This document shows, in pieces, positions 39,005 to 49,092 of a stretch of 64,000 bases of DNA. Each line of letters starts with the position of its first letter. Position 1 is the first letter of the stretch. The DNA is taken from the NCBI GenBank assembly GCA_003676145.1, contig NAUB01000019.1, positions 186,001 to 250,000 on the forward strand, given 5' to 3'. The DNA is from a gamma proteobacterium symbiont of Stewartia floridana (GTDB lineage Bacteria > Pseudomonadota > Gammaproteobacteria > Chromatiales > Chromatiaceae). A program made the translations under genes and the position numbers. Under the pieces are notes generated by a model. That model was not told where the DNA came from, did not search any database, and was given only the letters and a program-made list of their open reading frames with translations.

Positions 39005-39922
39005 CTAAGAGACCGTAAGATGGGCTGGTTGCATGTAGGAGATCGGCGCATCCTCCGGCTCGTCGAAGGTGATCTCCTCCCAGGCATCCTCCTGACTGAT
39101 CAGCTCGAGCAGCAGTCGATTGTTCAGTGCATGTCCCGATTTGTGCCCGTTGAAGGCGCCAACCAGACTGTGGCCCAGCAGATAGAGGTCACCGATGGCA
39201 TCGAGGATTTTGTGCTTGACGAATTCATCTTCGTATCGCAGGCCATCCACATTCATGACCCGGTAGTCGTCGACCACCACCGCGTTGTCGAGACTGCCGC
39301 CGAGTGCCAGCTCTTTCTGCCGCAACATTTCGATATCACGCAAAAAGCCGAAGGTTCTCGCCCGACTGACCTCTCTGACAAAAGAGGTAGATGAGAAATC
39401 AATCGTGGCGAACTGGGAACGCTCCTTGAAGGCAGGATGGTCAAAATCTATGGAAAAAGAGACTTTGAAACCATCGAAGGGCTCGAAACTGGCGCGTTTG
39501 TCACCCTCAACCACTTCAACTTTTCGCTTGATACGAATGAACCGTTTGGCCTTGTTCTGCTCTTCAACCCCGGCGGATTGCAACAGAAACACGAAAGGCC
39601 CGGCACTGCCATCCATGATCGGTACTTCCGCTGCACTCACATCCACATAGGCGTTGTCGATACCCAGTCCGGCTAAAGCGGAGAGCAGATGCTCGACCGT
39701 GGAGACCCGCACGCCATCCTGTACCAGGGTACTGGAAAGCCTTGTATCTCCGACATTTTCCGCACAGGCGCGAATCTCAACCGGCGGATCGAGATCGACC
39801 CGTCTGAAAATGATTCCCGTATCCGGAGCGGCCGGCCGCAGGGTCAGGTAGACCTTCTCACCGGTATGCAATCCCACGCCGGTAGCGCGTATCACGTTCT
39901 TCAACGTACGTTGCCAAATCAT
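39005..39922 (-). CDS. lpxC: UDP-3-O-acyl-N-acetylglucosamine deacetylase
   Basis: LpxC is the committed zinc deacetylase of lipid A synthesis. The 305-residue protein has [20 protein letters not shown], which holds a zinc histidine, and [20 protein letters not shown], with further zinc/catalytic residues. The ATG at 39922 ([20 protein letters not shown]) is preceded by GGGAG and matches family length; an extension upstream is rejected. It follows ftsZ by 150 bases, the standard end of the dcw cluster. Confidence 0.97.
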   Translation of the reverse strand: MIWQRTLKNVIRATGVGLHTGEKVYLTLRPAAPDTGIIFRRVDLDPPVEIRACAENVGDTRLSSTLVQDGVRVSTVEHLLSALAGLGIDNAYVDVSAAEVPIMDGSAGPFVFLLQSAGVEEQNKAKRFIRIKRKVEVVEGDKRASFEPFDGFKVSFSIDFDHPAFKERSQFATIDFSSTSFVREVSRARTFGFLRDIEMLRQKELALGGSLDNAVVVDDYRVMNVDGLRYEDEFVKHKILDAIGDLYLLGHSLVGAFNGHKSGHALNNRLLLELISQEDAWEEITFDEPEDAPISYMQPAHLTVS

Positions 39923-40011
39923 CGACTCGCAGCTCCCATACTGAAAATGGCCATTGGCCCTACAAAAGGCGCGCATGCTATCACAGCTGGTTCACTAGTA
40001 AAAACAGTTAT

Positions 40012-40069
40012 ATTCCCAGCGTTGTTGTAACAAGCATACAAAACTTGTCATCACATTGTAACTGGGAAT
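40012..40069. repeat. Inverted repeat between ftsZ and lpxC
   Basis: ATTCCCAG (40012-40019) and CTGGGAAT (40062-40069) enclose a 42-base loop that contains an inner stem (ACAAG with CTTGT). On the minus strand it follows the ftsZ stop and is followed by ATAACTGTTTTT, so it may be a partial terminator that reduces read-through from ftsZ into lpxC. Support is moderate. Confidence 0.4.
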
Positions 40070-40075
40070 TTAACA

Positions 40076-41254
40076 TTAATCTGCCTGGCGACGTAAAAAA
40101 GCTGGTATATCCAGGTAATCCAGGTTGCCATCGGCCGTCGTCACTGCAGCACTGCGGTCACTGTTGCTATTTCGCAACACTGTGGGACGATCCAGCTCCC
40201 GATAGTCCTCCGGAACCTGCTGCGGCTCCTGGCTATCGACCAGTTTCACCGGTGGCAGATCCTCGACTTTGGTCGGTTTCGGCAGCTCCGCCTTGAGCCG
40301 TTCCCCCAGACCGGTTGCCACCACAGTGACCCGCATATCGTTCTGCATATCGGGATCGATCACGGTACCGACCACCACGGTGGCGTCCTCATCGGCAAAT
40401 TCACGCACAGTGGTACCCACTTCATCAAACTCACCGATCGCCAGATTGAGTCCGGCCGTGATATTCACAAGAATACCCTTGGCACCCGCCAGATTGACAT
40501 CTTCCAGCAGCGGACTGCGGATCGCCCGCTCTGCCGCTTCGCGGGCCCGATTGTCACCATTGGCCTCACCTGAGCCCATCATCGCAGCACCCATTTCCGA
40601 CATCACGGTCTTCACGTCGGCGAAGTCCACATTGATCAGACCGGGCCTGGTGATCAACTCAGCGATGCCCTGAACCGCATGCAGCAGCACATCATTGGCT
40701 GATTTGAAGGCGTTCAGCAGACTCATCTCCTTGCCGAGTACCGCCAACAGCTTCTCATTCGGGATGGTGATCAGGGAATCCACATGTTTTCCAAGGTCTT
40801 CCATACCCTGTTCGGCGATCTTCATCCGTTTGCCCCCCTCAAAACCAAACGGCTTGGTGACCACCGCAACGGTCAGAATTCCCAGATCCTTGGCGACCTG
40901 CGCCACCACCGGTGCGGCACCGGTACCGGTTCCGCCACCCATACCGGCGGTGATGAAGATCATATCCGCACCGTCAAGTGCCTCTTCGATCCGGTCACGA
41001 TCCTCGAGTGCGGCCTGTCGGCCGATCTCGGGATTGGCACCCGCACCCAGTCCCTTGGTGATGTCGGAACCGAGCTGCAGCAGGGTGCGTACCTCACTGT
41101 TGCGCAGTGCCTGGGCATCGGTGTTGGCACAGATGAAGTCGACCCCTTCAATCTCTCCGGTCAACATATGATTGACTGCGTTGCCGCCGCCACCGCCGAC
41201 ACCGATTACTTTGATCACAGCATTCTGACTGTGTGTATCCATTAATTCGAACAT
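40076..41254 (-). CDS. ftsZ: Cell division protein FtsZ
   Basis: FtsZ is the tubulin-like GTPase that forms the division ring. The 392-residue protein has the GTP-binding signature GMGGGTGTGAAPVVAQVAKD, the T7 loop NVDFADVKTVM and the conserved C-terminal peptide LDIPAFLRRQAD, which binds FtsA and ZipA. A strong ribosome-binding site (GGAGG) precedes the start at 41254. It is downstream of ftsQ and ftsA, in the usual order. Confidence 0.98.
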   Translation of the reverse strand: MFELMDTHSQNAVIKVIGVGGGGGNAVNHMLTGEIEGVDFICANTDAQALRNSEVRTLLQLGSDITKGLGAGANPEIGRQAALEDRDRIEEALDGADMIFITAGMGGGTGTGAAPVVAQVAKDLGILTVAVVTKPFGFEGGKRMKIAEQGMEDLGKHVDSLITIPNEKLLAVLGKEMSLLNAFKSANDVLLHAVQGIAELITRPGLINVDFADVKTVMSEMGAAMMGSGEANGDNRAREAAERAIRSPLLEDVNLAGAKGILVNITAGLNLAIGEFDEVGTTVREFADEDATVVVGTVIDPDMQNDMRVTVVATGLGERLKAELPKPTKVEDLPPVKLVDSQEPQQVPEDYRELDRPTVLRNSNSDRSAAVTTADGNLDYLDIPAFLRRQAD

Positions 41255-41302
41255 GTTCTACCTCCGCGTCTGTTGCGCCTAACAGATGTCAAAAAAATAA
41301 AA

Positions 41303-42538
41303 TTAAAAATTGCCCTGAAACCAATGCTTCATTCGTTCCCATATCGCTTTCAGGCCACCATCATTGGCCAACTCCCGCCCACCCTGGGCGCGATTGCGTT
41401 GACCGAACAGTAACAATCCCACTCCAGTGGAATAGATCGGATTGCGCACCACGTCAGCCAGACCGCTGACATACTGGGGCACACCTAATCGCACCGGCAT
41501 GTGAAATACCTCTTCCGCCAGATCGATAACTCCCTCGATCTTCGAACTGCCACCGGTGAGCACCACGCCACCGGCAATCACATCTTCAAAACCACTTCGT
41601 CTCAGCTCCGCCTGGATCAGCGTCATCAACTCTTCGTAACGGGGCTCAACCACCTCCGCCAGGGTCTGGCGGGAGAGCCTGCGCGGCGGCCGCTCACCGA
41701 TACTGGGTACCTCGATGGTCTCATCGCTGGTCGCCAGTTGGGTCAAAGCGCAGGCATATTTGATCTTGATCTCTTCCGCATGCTGGGTCGGGGTGCGCAG
41801 GGCGACCGCGATATCGTTGGTCACCTGATCCCCGGCGATGGGAATCACCGCGGTATGACGGATCGAACCACCGGTAAAAACCGCGATATCGGTGGTACCG
41901 CCGCCGATGTCCACCAGGCATACACCCAGCTCTTTTTCGTCATCGCTCAATACCGAGTAGCTGGAGGCCAACTGCTCCAGAATCAGATCGTCCGCATCCA
42001 GTCCGCAACGACGTACACACTTGACGATGTTCTGTGCCGCACTCACCGCACCGGTGACCATATGAACCCGGGCTTCGAGACGCACCCCGGACATACCCAC
42101 CGGATCACGGATGCCTTCCTGTTCATCGATAATGAACTCCTGAGGCAGGATGTGCAGAATCTTCTGGTCCGCCGGTATGGCAACCGCTCGCGCCGCATCG
42201 ATCACCCGCTCAACATCGCTCTGACTGACCTCTTTGTCCTTGATGGCGACAATGCCATGGGAGTTGAGGCTGCGAATGTGGCTGCCGGCGATCCCGGCAT
42301 AGACCGAATGGATCTCACAACCCGCCATCAGCTCTGCCTCTTCAACCGCCCGCTGAATCGACTGCACGGTGGACTCGATATTCACCACCACCCCTTTCTT
42401 CAATCCACGTGAAGGGTGGGAACCGATACCGATAATCTCGATGCCGTTGTCCGCTTTGATCTCGCCAACAATGGCCACCACCTTCGAGGTGCCGATATCG
42501 AGCCCGATGATCAGGTTTTTCTCACTTCGTTTAGTCAT
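41303..42538 (-). CDS. ftsA: Cell division protein FtsA
   Basis: FtsA is an actin-like ATPase that anchors FtsZ to the membrane. The 411-residue protein has the phosphate 1 motif LIIGLDIGTSKVVAIVGE, CLVDIGGGTTDIAVF, and GGVVLTGGSSKIEGVI. It ends in an amphipathic membrane-binding helix (IWERMKHWFQGNF). It follows ftsQ by four bases and precedes ftsZ by 48 bases. Confidence 0.97.
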   Translation of the reverse strand: MTKRSEKNLIIGLDIGTSKVVAIVGEIKADNGIEIIGIGSHPSRGLKKGVVVNIESTVQSIQRAVEEAELMAGCEIHSVYAGIAGSHIRSLNSHGIVAIKDKEVSQSDVERVIDAARAVAIPADQKILHILPQEFIIDEQEGIRDPVGMSGVRLEARVHMVTGAVSAAQNIVKCVRRCGLDADDLILEQLASSYSVLSDDEKELGVCLVDIGGGTTDIAVFTGGSIRHTAVIPIAGDQVTNDIAVALRTPTQHAEEIKIKYACALTQLATSDETIEVPSIGERPPRRLSRQTLAEVVEPRYEELMTLIQAELRRSGFEDVIAGGVVLTGGSSKIEGVIDLAEEVFHMPVRLGVPQYVSGLADVVRNPIYSTGVGLLLFGQRNRAQGGRELANDGGLKAIWERMKHWFQGNF

Positions 42539-42542
42539 GCAT

Positions 42543-43400
42543 CTACCCGGGACTTTTGCCCGTTTTCCTCAGATTATTGTCGGAATCTGCGCGGCTCATC
42601 CGAGCGCCATCCCTATAAAACCCCAACGCCTGGCCAGCCTCGGCAGTCGCATCTTCAAGAGTCCGCCACTGCACGGAAAAGCCATTGGTATATCTCAAAT
42701 CAACACTCACCAGCTGACGATCCTGTTGCGCCATCAGATCGGGATAGAGGCGCACAAAACGGGTCAGTCTCTGCATCACATCCCGCCGCCCCAGCTGGAG
42801 TAACAGGCCACCTTCGGTCTTGATCCGCCAGGCCTGTCGCGCATCCACCCAGATCCGGGTCAGACTCAAACCCGCCGTATCGAGCAGGGTCTGCATGCGC
42901 TGATACTCCCGGGTGATGGTCTTCGCCTGCTGAGCATCGCCAACCAGCGTCACCAGACCCGGCAGCTGCGGCAGGGTCTGCGGTTCAAAGACCTCGGCCA
43001 ACTGACTCACCATCGCCCCTTTACCCCAGTAGGCAAGTGGCTGATGTTCCGTTACCTGTACCCTCAACTTGTCGGGCCAGACCCGTCTTATACTGGCCTG
43101 CTTTACCCAGGGCATGGCTTCGATCTGCAGCCGCATCCGCTTCAGGTCAACACTGAAAAAGCTGCCATTGACCGCTTCTGCAACAACCTGCTCCAGGCGC
43201 TCCCGCTTAACAAAACGCATCTCTCCGTCAACGCCCACGGTACGAACCGGCATCACCGCCGGGTCAGCCAGCATCCGGCCCACCCAATAGAGGGCGGATA
43301 TCATTAGCAGGCTCAGCAATGCCAGCTTCAGCCACAGCAGACTCTGCTCAGTCAGCAGCGGTTGCTGCTGCGGTTTTGTAGTTCGACATCGGTTACTCAT
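42543..43400 (-). CDS. ftsQ: Cell division protein FtsQ
   Basis: FtsQ is a bitopic inner-membrane protein that bridges early and late divisome parts with FtsL and FtsB. The 285-residue protein has a short basic N-terminus, one membrane helix (about 22-45), a POTRA domain (VRTVGVDGEMRFVKRERLEQ) and the FtsQ beta domain (VQVTEHQPLAYWG). Its start overlaps the ddlB stop by four bases. Confidence 0.94.
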   Translation of the reverse strand: MSNRCRTTKPQQQPLLTEQSLLWLKLALLSLLMISALYWVGRMLADPAVMPVRTVGVDGEMRFVKRERLEQVVAEAVNGSFFSVDLKRMRLQIEAMPWVKQASIRRVWPDKLRVQVTEHQPLAYWGKGAMVSQLAEVFEPQTLPQLPGLVTLVGDAQQAKTITREYQRMQTLLDTAGLSLTRIWVDARQAWRIKTEGGLLLQLGRRDVMQRLTRFVRLYPDLMAQQDRQLVSVDLRYTNGFSVQWRTLEDATAEAGQALGFYRDGARMSRADSDNNLRKTGKSPG

Positions 43401-44329
43401 GACGCCACCTGCTGATCCAGACTGGTTTGCAGAATCCGCATCACCAGCTCATCAAAACCGATCCCGGCCGCCTGAGCCGCCATCGGTACCAGACTGTGAT
43501 CGGTCATTCCCGGTACTGTGTTGACCTCGATCAACCAGGGCTTGCGCGCCTCATCGAGCATCAGATCGACTCGTCCCCAGCCACTCACCCCCACCGCTTC
43601 ATAGGCCTCACGACAGAGCGACTGGATCTCCGCTTCCTGCGCCTCGGGCAGACCACAGGGACAGAGGTAACGGGTGGTGTCGGCACTGTACTTGGCCTGA
43701 TAGTCATAAAACTGATGCGGCGTTTCGAGGCGGATCAGCGGCAGCATCTCGCCCTGCAGAAATCCTGCGGTGTACTCCGCGCCGACCACCCAGCGTTCTG
43801 CCAGAACCCGACTGTCATACTCGCGGGCGACCTGCCAGGCCTGCTGCAGCTGCTCAAGGTCATCGACCTTGCTCATGCCGATACTCGAACCCTCGGTACT
43901 GGGTTTGATGATCAACGGATAACCCAACCGATCGGCCTGCTCCAGGTCATCCGCCGTCTCAAGCAACACCGCCTCAGGTGTGGGCAGTGACAATCCCCGC
44001 CATAACGCCTTGGTGCGGTGTTTCTCCATCGCCAATGATGATCCGAGCACGCCACTGCCGGTATAGGGCAGACCCAGAGTCTGCAGGGCACCCTGCATGG
44101 TGCCATCCTCGCCGCCGCGTCCGTGGAGGATGATGAAGGCCCGGTCGAAACCGGCCCCCTCGAGCTGATTGAACACGCCGTCACCTGTATCTATGCCCAC
44201 CGCATCGACACCGCTGCGCAACAGCGCAGAGAGAACCGCATCACCACTCTTCAGCGAGATCTCACGTTCAGCGGAGCGGCCTCCCATCAACACCGCCACC
44301 TTGCCAAAGCTGTCAGCTGGGACAGACAT
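43397..44329 (-). CDS. ddlB: D-alanine--D-alanine ligase
   Basis: Ddl joins two D-alanines for peptidoglycan precursors. The 310-residue protein is an ATP-grasp enzyme with VLMGGRSAEREISLKSG, HGRGGEDGTMQG, EGSSIGMSKV and the magnesium-binding EVNTVPGMTDHSLVP. It begins one base after the murB stop and overlaps ftsQ by four bases, in line with the murC-murB-ddlB-ftsQ order. Confidence 0.97.
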   Translation of the reverse strand: MSVPADSFGKVAVLMGGRSAEREISLKSGDAVLSALLRSGVDAVGIDTGDGVFNQLEGAGFDRAFIILHGRGGEDGTMQGALQTLGLPYTGSGVLGSSLAMEKHRTKALWRGLSLPTPEAVLLETADDLEQADRLGYPLIIKPSTEGSSIGMSKVDDLEQLQQAWQVAREYDSRVLAERWVVGAEYTAGFLQGEMLPLIRLETPHQFYDYQAKYSADTTRYLCPCGLPEAQEAEIQSLCREAYEAVGVSGWGRVDLMLDEARKPWLIEVNTVPGMTDHSLVPMAAQAAGIGFDELVMRILQTSLDQQVAS

Positions 44330-45229
44330 CTACTTCGGCCCTCCTATGCGGTGGACTTCGGTAATCAGATCGACACCGGTCGCCTGTTTCACTTCGCGCT
44401 GTACCGTCTCGATCAAGGTTTCGATATCCGCGGCGGTGGCGTCTCCCGTATTGACGATGAAGTTGGCATGCTTTTCCGACACCTGGGCACCGCCCAACTG
44501 GCGGCCTTTCAATCCAATCGACTCGATCAGCCTCGCCGCATGGTCTCCAGGCGGATTGCGGAATACCGAACCACAGCTGGGCTGGGTGGTGGGCTGGGTG
44601 GCCGATCGTCTCGCCAGCAGCGCTTTGATCTTCTGCTGGGCCGCCTCCACATCCCCAGCCAGCAGGGAGAGTTGCGCGGAGAGGAACCATTCACCTTCAG
44701 GCCGCTTCACATGGCGATAGCTGACCTGGAAGTCTGTGGTTTCACGTTGCCGCACCACACCATAGCGATCGACGGTTTCGACCCGCTCGACCCGCTGCCA
44801 GGTTTCGCCACCGAAAGCACCCGCGTTCATCGCCAGGGCACCTCCCATGGTGCCGGGAATACCGGCCAGAAATTCAACCCCACAACGACCGGCTCTGGCC
44901 GCCACTCTGGCCACCTTGGCGCAGGAGACACCGGCCTCGGCGTAGATCCGCCGATCGTCCAGCAGAGTGCAATCGTTCAACGATCCCTGTGTGGCGATCA
45001 CGGTACCGTCGAATCCGCCATCCCTGACCAGCAGATTACTCCCCAGCCCGAGCCAGAAGAGGGGTTCATCCTCATCCAGCTGAGTCAGAAAATTCACCAG
45101 GTCATCCCGGTCAGCCGGACGGTAAAACTGTTTCGCCGGTCCACCCACACGCCAGGTGTTATGCTTGGACAGAGGTTCGTCCAATCGCATTTCACCGCGC
45201 AGTGGTTGTGGCTTCATCACCGGCATCAT
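44330..45229 (-). CDS. murB: UDP-N-acetylenolpyruvoylglucosamine reductase
   Basis: MurB reduces UDP-GlcNAc-enolpyruvate to UDP-MurNAc using FAD and NADPH. The protein of about 299 residues has the FAD-binding segment LGLGSNLLVRDGGFDGTVI, GVEFLAGIPGTMGGALAMNA and CGSVFRNPPGDHAARLIE. It is the shorter type II enzyme. ATGs at 45229 and 45226 are both usable; the first forms an ATGA overlap with the stop of a 58-codon ORF upstream. A TTG at 45235 is less likely. Confidence 0.95.
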   Translation of the reverse strand: MMPVMKPQPLRGEMRLDEPLSKHNTWRVGGPAKQFYRPADRDDLVNFLTQLDEDEPLFWLGLGSNLLVRDGGFDGTVIATQGSLNDCTLLDDRRIYAEAGVSCAKVARVAARAGRCGVEFLAGIPGTMGGALAMNAGAFGGETWQRVERVETVDRYGVVRQRETTDFQVSYRHVKRPEGEWFLSAQLSLLAGDVEAAQQKIKALLARRSATQPTTQPSCGSVFRNPPGDHAARLIESIGLKGRQLGGAQVSEKHANFIVNTGDATAADIETLIETVQREVKQATGVDLITEVHRIGGPK

Positions 45230-45402
45230 CCCCAAAACCTCTCCCGTTTCTGCACCTCATGTGCACTCTTCAACCGCTGCTTCTGCGCGTCCCGGTTGAT
45301 TGAGCTCTGACGCCTGCCCGCTTTTAGCAAAACAAGCAGCTCACTCTGTAATGATTCTCCGCACCCCTGATGTAACCGTCTCATATCAAAGATCTGCGCC
45401 AT
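45226..45402 (-). CDS. Small ORF between murC and murB, 58 residues, unknown
   Basis: Between murC and murB an ORF of 58 codons begins with an ATG inside a TGATG overlap with the murC stop and ends in an ATGA overlap with the murB start. Every base of the gap is thus covered by a coupled reading frame, as expected for a real gene in this tightly packed cluster. The peptide starts [13 protein letters not shown] and is very basic towards the end (RDAQKQRLKSAHEVQKRERF), with no membrane helix. No function is recognised. It could instead be a translated spacer that carries ribosomes to murB. Confidence 0.5.
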   Translation of the reverse strand: MAQIFDMRRLHQGCGESLQSELLVLLKAGRRQSSINRDAQKQRLKSAHEVQKRERFWG

Positions 45403-46838
45403 CACTGGGCCTCCTCACATAGTTGTGTGGGCAATTCCGCCGCAATTGCACCGATACTGCCCGCCCCGATTGTCAACACGATATCCCCATCCTGAAGCAG
45501 CCCGCGTAACAGCTCCGGCAACTCAGTCACGGGCTCCATGAAGATCGGATCGACCTGGCCGCGCACCCGTATCGCGCGACTCAGATCACGTCCGGTGGCG
45601 CCCTGAATCGGCTCCTCTCCCGCCGCATAGACCTCGGTCAGGATCAACAGATCCGATCTGGAAAGCACCTGAACAAAATCCTCGAACTGCTCCTGGGTCC
45701 GGGTATAACGGTGAGGTTGAAAGGCAACCACCAGCCGCCGCTCCGGCCAGCCGTCCCGTACCGCTTCCAGGGTCGCCTGAATCTCCCGCGGGTGGTGGGC
45801 ATAATCGTCCACCAACATCACATGCTTGCCATCCACCAGACAGTCACCACGGGTCTGAAAACGTCGACCGATGCCGGCAAACTTTTTCAGCGCAGATTGG
45901 ATGTGGTGGGGATCCGTGTGGAGTTCAAGTGCCACACAGGCGGCGGCCAGGGCATTCAGCACATTGTGCCGGCCGGGCAGGTTCAGGGTCACCTCAAAGG
46001 CCAGATCCTGGTCTTTGACATGCAACTTGAAATGGGTCTGCAAACCTTCGCTGTGGACTTCGGTTGCCTGCACATCCGCATCCGGACTGAAGCCGTAGGT
46101 GGTAATCGGGCGGGTCACCTCAGGCAGCAGATCCCTGACCACCGGATCATCGATACACATCACCGCCTGACCGTAGAAAGGCAGATGGTGGAGAAACTCC
46201 AGAAAGGTGCCACGCAGACGGTTGAAGTCACCTCCGTAGGTGGACATGTGGTCCGCATCGATGTTGGTCACCACCGCCAGCATCGGCTGCAGATAGAGGA
46301 AAGAAGCATCACTCTCATCCGCCTCTGCCACCAGATACTCACCTTCGCCCAAACGGGCATTGGCACCGGCACTGTTCAACAGCCCACCGATCACAAAGGT
46401 CGGATCGAGCCCGGCCTCGGCCAACACGCTGGTCACCAGACTGGTGGTGGTGGTTTTTCCATGGGTACCGGCAACTGCGATGCCATAATGGAAACGCATG
46501 ATCTCGGCCAGCATCTCTGCCCTTGGAACCACCGGAATCCGATCCTGGCGTGCCGCTACCACTTCCGGGTTCTCCTCTTTCACTGCACTTGAGATCACCA
46601 CCGCATCCACACCATCCACATGCTCGGCCTGATGCCCCAGATAGACTTTGGCACCCAGCTCCACAAGGCGCGCGGTGACCCGACTCTCGCGCTGATCCGA
46701 ACCCGAAACCTGGTACCCCAGATTGATCATCACCTCGGCAATACCACTCATGCCTGCACCGCCGATACCGACAAAGTGGATCCGCCGCATGCGACCCATG
46801 CTGTTCGGATTGTGGCGGCTTCGCAGTTGCTCACTCAT
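45402..46838 (-). CDS. murC: UDP-N-acetylmuramate--L-alanine ligase
   Basis: MurC adds L-alanine to UDP-MurNAc, the first peptide-stem step. The 478-residue protein has the nucleotide motif [20 protein letters not shown], the ATP P-loop [18 protein letters not shown], and [17 protein letters not shown]. Its start overlaps the murG stop by four bases, and its stop overlaps the start of a small ORF. Confidence 0.97.
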   Translation of the reverse strand: MSEQLRSRHNPNSMGRMRRIHFVGIGGAGMSGIAEVMINLGYQVSGSDQRESRVTARLVELGAKVYLGHQAEHVDGVDAVVISSAVKEENPEVVAARQDRIPVVPRAEMLAEIMRFHYGIAVAGTHGKTTTTSLVTSVLAEAGLDPTFVIGGLLNSAGANARLGEGEYLVAEADESDASFLYLQPMLAVVTNIDADHMSTYGGDFNRLRGTFLEFLHHLPFYGQAVMCIDDPVVRDLLPEVTRPITTYGFSPDADVQATEVHSEGLQTHFKLHVKDQDLAFEVTLNLPGRHNVLNALAAACVALELHTDPHHIQSALKKFAGIGRRFQTRGDCLVDGKHVMLVDDYAHHPREIQATLEAVRDGWPERRLVVAFQPHRYTRTQEQFEDFVQVLSRSDLLILTEVYAAGEEPIQGATGRDLSRAIRVRGQVDPIFMEPVTELPELLRGLLQDGDIVLTIGAGSIGAIAAELPTQLCEEAQ

Positions 46839-47914
46839 GATCCAATGGTCTCCAGGCAGTAGCGCCCCAGATTGGCTGTTGCATCGGCACGGGACTGTTC
46901 ACGGGCAGCCTGCGCCATCTGCAGCAGCGGCTCACGGCTGGCACACAGGTTCTTCAGGCGACCGGCCAGATCGGCGGCATCGAGATCGGACTGCTGCACC
47001 AGCTGTGCCGCTCCGGCCTCAACCAGAAACTGAGCGTTATGGGTCTGATGGTCATCCACCGCATGGGGATAGGGCACAAGAATCGACCCCAGTCCGGCCG
47101 TGGCCAGTTCGGTGACCGTCAGAGCGCCGGCCCGGCAGAACACCAGATCGGCCCAGCCATAGGCCTCCGCCATATCCCTCTCAAACGCCTTGATCTCCGC
47201 TTCCACACCCAGTTGACGATAGCAGTCGATGGTCTCCTGCAGCAGCTTCTCACCGGCCTGGTGGCGCACCAGTGGACGCTCCTCCGGAGTGAGCAGCGCC
47301 AATGCCTCGGGCAGGGTCTGATTGAGTGCCTGGGCACCCAGAGAGCCACCCAGCACAAGCAATCTGATCGGTCCGCTGCGCTGGCTGAAACGGGCTTCCG
47401 GCTGCAGCAGATCGACGATCTCCTGACGCACGGGATTACCCACGGTCTCAGCCTGGGCTTCGGCACCGAAACTGCCGGGAAAGGCTTCGAATACTTTGTT
47501 GGCAAAGCGCGCCAGAATCCGGTTGGTCAAACCGGGAATGGCATTCTGCTCCTGAATCACCAGTGGAATTTTCATCAACCTGGCAGCAACCCCGCCAGGC
47601 CCGGTGACGAAGCCACCCATGCCCAGTACCAGATTGGGTTGTACCTGACGCAGCAGACGATAGGCCTGCAGAAGTGAACGACTGACCACCCAGGGCGCCA
47701 TGATGCGACGCTTCAGACCACTGCCCCGCAATCCCTTCACTTCCAGGGTGCGGATCGGAAAGCCATACTCCGGTATCAGGCGATTCTCCATACCGCCACT
47801 GCTGCCGAGCCAGGTGATCCGGCAGTTATGATTCTGCAGCCACTGGGCCACCGCCAGCGCGGGAAACAGATGCCCACCGGTGCCACCGGCCATGACCATC
47901 ACATGAGGCTCCAT
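46835..47914 (-). CDS. murG: Lipid II-forming GlcNAc transferase MurG
   Basis: MurG transfers GlcNAc to lipid I at the cytoplasmic membrane face, making lipid II. The 359-residue protein has the glycine-rich [34 protein letters not shown] and [14 protein letters not shown]. The start at 47914, preceded by GGGAGG, is inside the end of ftsW (16-base overlap). A longer upstream frame is an ftsW shadow. Confidence 0.97.
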   Translation of the reverse strand: MEPHVMVMAGGTGGHLFPALAVAQWLQNHNCRITWLGSSGGMENRLIPEYGFPIRTLEVKGLRGSGLKRRIMAPWVVSRSLLQAYRLLRQVQPNLVLGMGGFVTGPGGVAARLMKIPLVIQEQNAIPGLTNRILARFANKVFEAFPGSFGAEAQAETVGNPVRQEIVDLLQPEARFSQRSGPIRLLVLGGSLGAQALNQTLPEALALLTPEERPLVRHQAGEKLLQETIDCYRQLGVEAEIKAFERDMAEAYGWADLVFCRAGALTVTELATAGLGSILVPYPHAVDDHQTHNAQFLVEAGAAQLVQQSDLDAADLAGRLKNLCASREPLLQMAQAAREQSRADATANLGRYCLETIGS

Positions 47915-49092
47915 GATCGCCTCCCTTGCCTTTCCCGGTCCGGCGATTTGCGGGACTCGTAGTCGATACGCAGCAGCAGCGCAATCATCAGACAGGCGAC
48001 GATGATGCTGTTGCCCCCATAGCTCATGAATGGCAGGGTCAAACCTTTGGTCGGCAACATGCCCACATTGACACCGATATTGATAAACGCCTGCATACCG
48101 AGCCACAACCCCAGACCATAGGCGGTATAGGTGGAGAAACGCTGCCCTGCCGCTTCCGCCCTGACACCGATCTGAAACGCACGCCAGGTGATAAAGGCAA
48201 ACAGAAAAATGATGCCGAGGGTACCGAGCAGGCCGAACTCCTCACCCACCACAGCCATGATGAAATCGGTATGGGCCTCCGGCAGATAGAACTGCTTCTG
48301 GATGCCGTTACCCAATCCCACACCGGTGAACTCGCCCCGGCCAAAGGCAATCAGTGCCTGGGAGAGCTGAAAGTCGGTATTGAAAGGGTCATCCCAGGGA
48401 TTGAGAAAGGTGGTGAAGCGCTGCCAGCGATACGGGGTGAAAAAGATCAGCGCAAAACCGGCCACCATGGAGAACAGAATCAGGGTGACGAACTGATAGA
48501 GCACCACACCGCCGAGAAACAGCATCCCCAGCGCGGTGGCAAACAGCACCACCGTGGTACCGAAATCGGGCTGCAGCAGAATCATCGCACTGGTGATGAT
48601 CAGCAGCAGCATCGGTTTGGCGAAGCCCCAGAACGAGCGGGCAACCTCATCCTGACGACGCACCAGATAACCCGCGATATAGAGCACCATGAAGAGCTTC
48701 ATGAACTCGGAGCTCTGCAGATTGAAGACCCCCAGGGGCACCCATCGGGTAGCGCCGTTGACGGTTTTGCCCACTCCGGGAATCAGCACGATGAGCAGCA
48801 GAAACATGCCGAGAAAGACCAGCATCGGCCCGGCTTTGCGCCACTGCTCCATCGGGATGCCGAAAAACAGTGCGGCACCGATCAGACCGAGAAACATGGC
48901 AAACAGATGGCGATAGACATAGAAGAAGGGGGAACCGGCAAGCCGGTCGCCGACGGTCATCGAAGATGAGGCCACCATCACCAGGCCAAAACCGAGCAAC
49001 AGCACCGAGGCACCCAACAGCCACCAGTCAATGGTCGGCTCCAGGGGTTTGGCGGCGCGGGCATCCATCGCCTGAGGTCGTCTGTTGCTCAT
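47899..49092 (-). CDS. ftsW: Peptidoglycan glycosyltransferase FtsW
   Basis: FtsW is the SEDS-family polymerase that builds septal glycan strands with the transpeptidase FtsI. The 397-residue protein has about ten membrane helices, the functional loop GNGIQKQFYLPEAHTDFIMA with the adjoining VVGEEFG, and the C-terminal LTLPFMSYGGNSI. Its start overlaps the murD stop by four bases. Confidence 0.97.
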   Translation of the reverse strand: MSNRRPQAMDARAAKPLEPTIDWWLLGASVLLLGFGLVMVASSSMTVGDRLAGSPFFYVYRHLFAMFLGLIGAALFFGIPMEQWRKAGPMLVFLGMFLLLIVLIPGVGKTVNGATRWVPLGVFNLQSSEFMKLFMVLYIAGYLVRRQDEVARSFWGFAKPMLLLIITSAMILLQPDFGTTVVLFATALGMLFLGGVVLYQFVTLILFSMVAGFALIFFTPYRWQRFTTFLNPWDDPFNTDFQLSQALIAFGRGEFTGVGLGNGIQKQFYLPEAHTDFIMAVVGEEFGLLGTLGIIFLFAFITWRAFQIGVRAEAAGQRFSTYTAYGLGLWLGMQAFINIGVNVGMLPTKGLTLPFMSYGGNSIIVACLMIALLLRIDYESRKSPDRERQGRRSWSLM

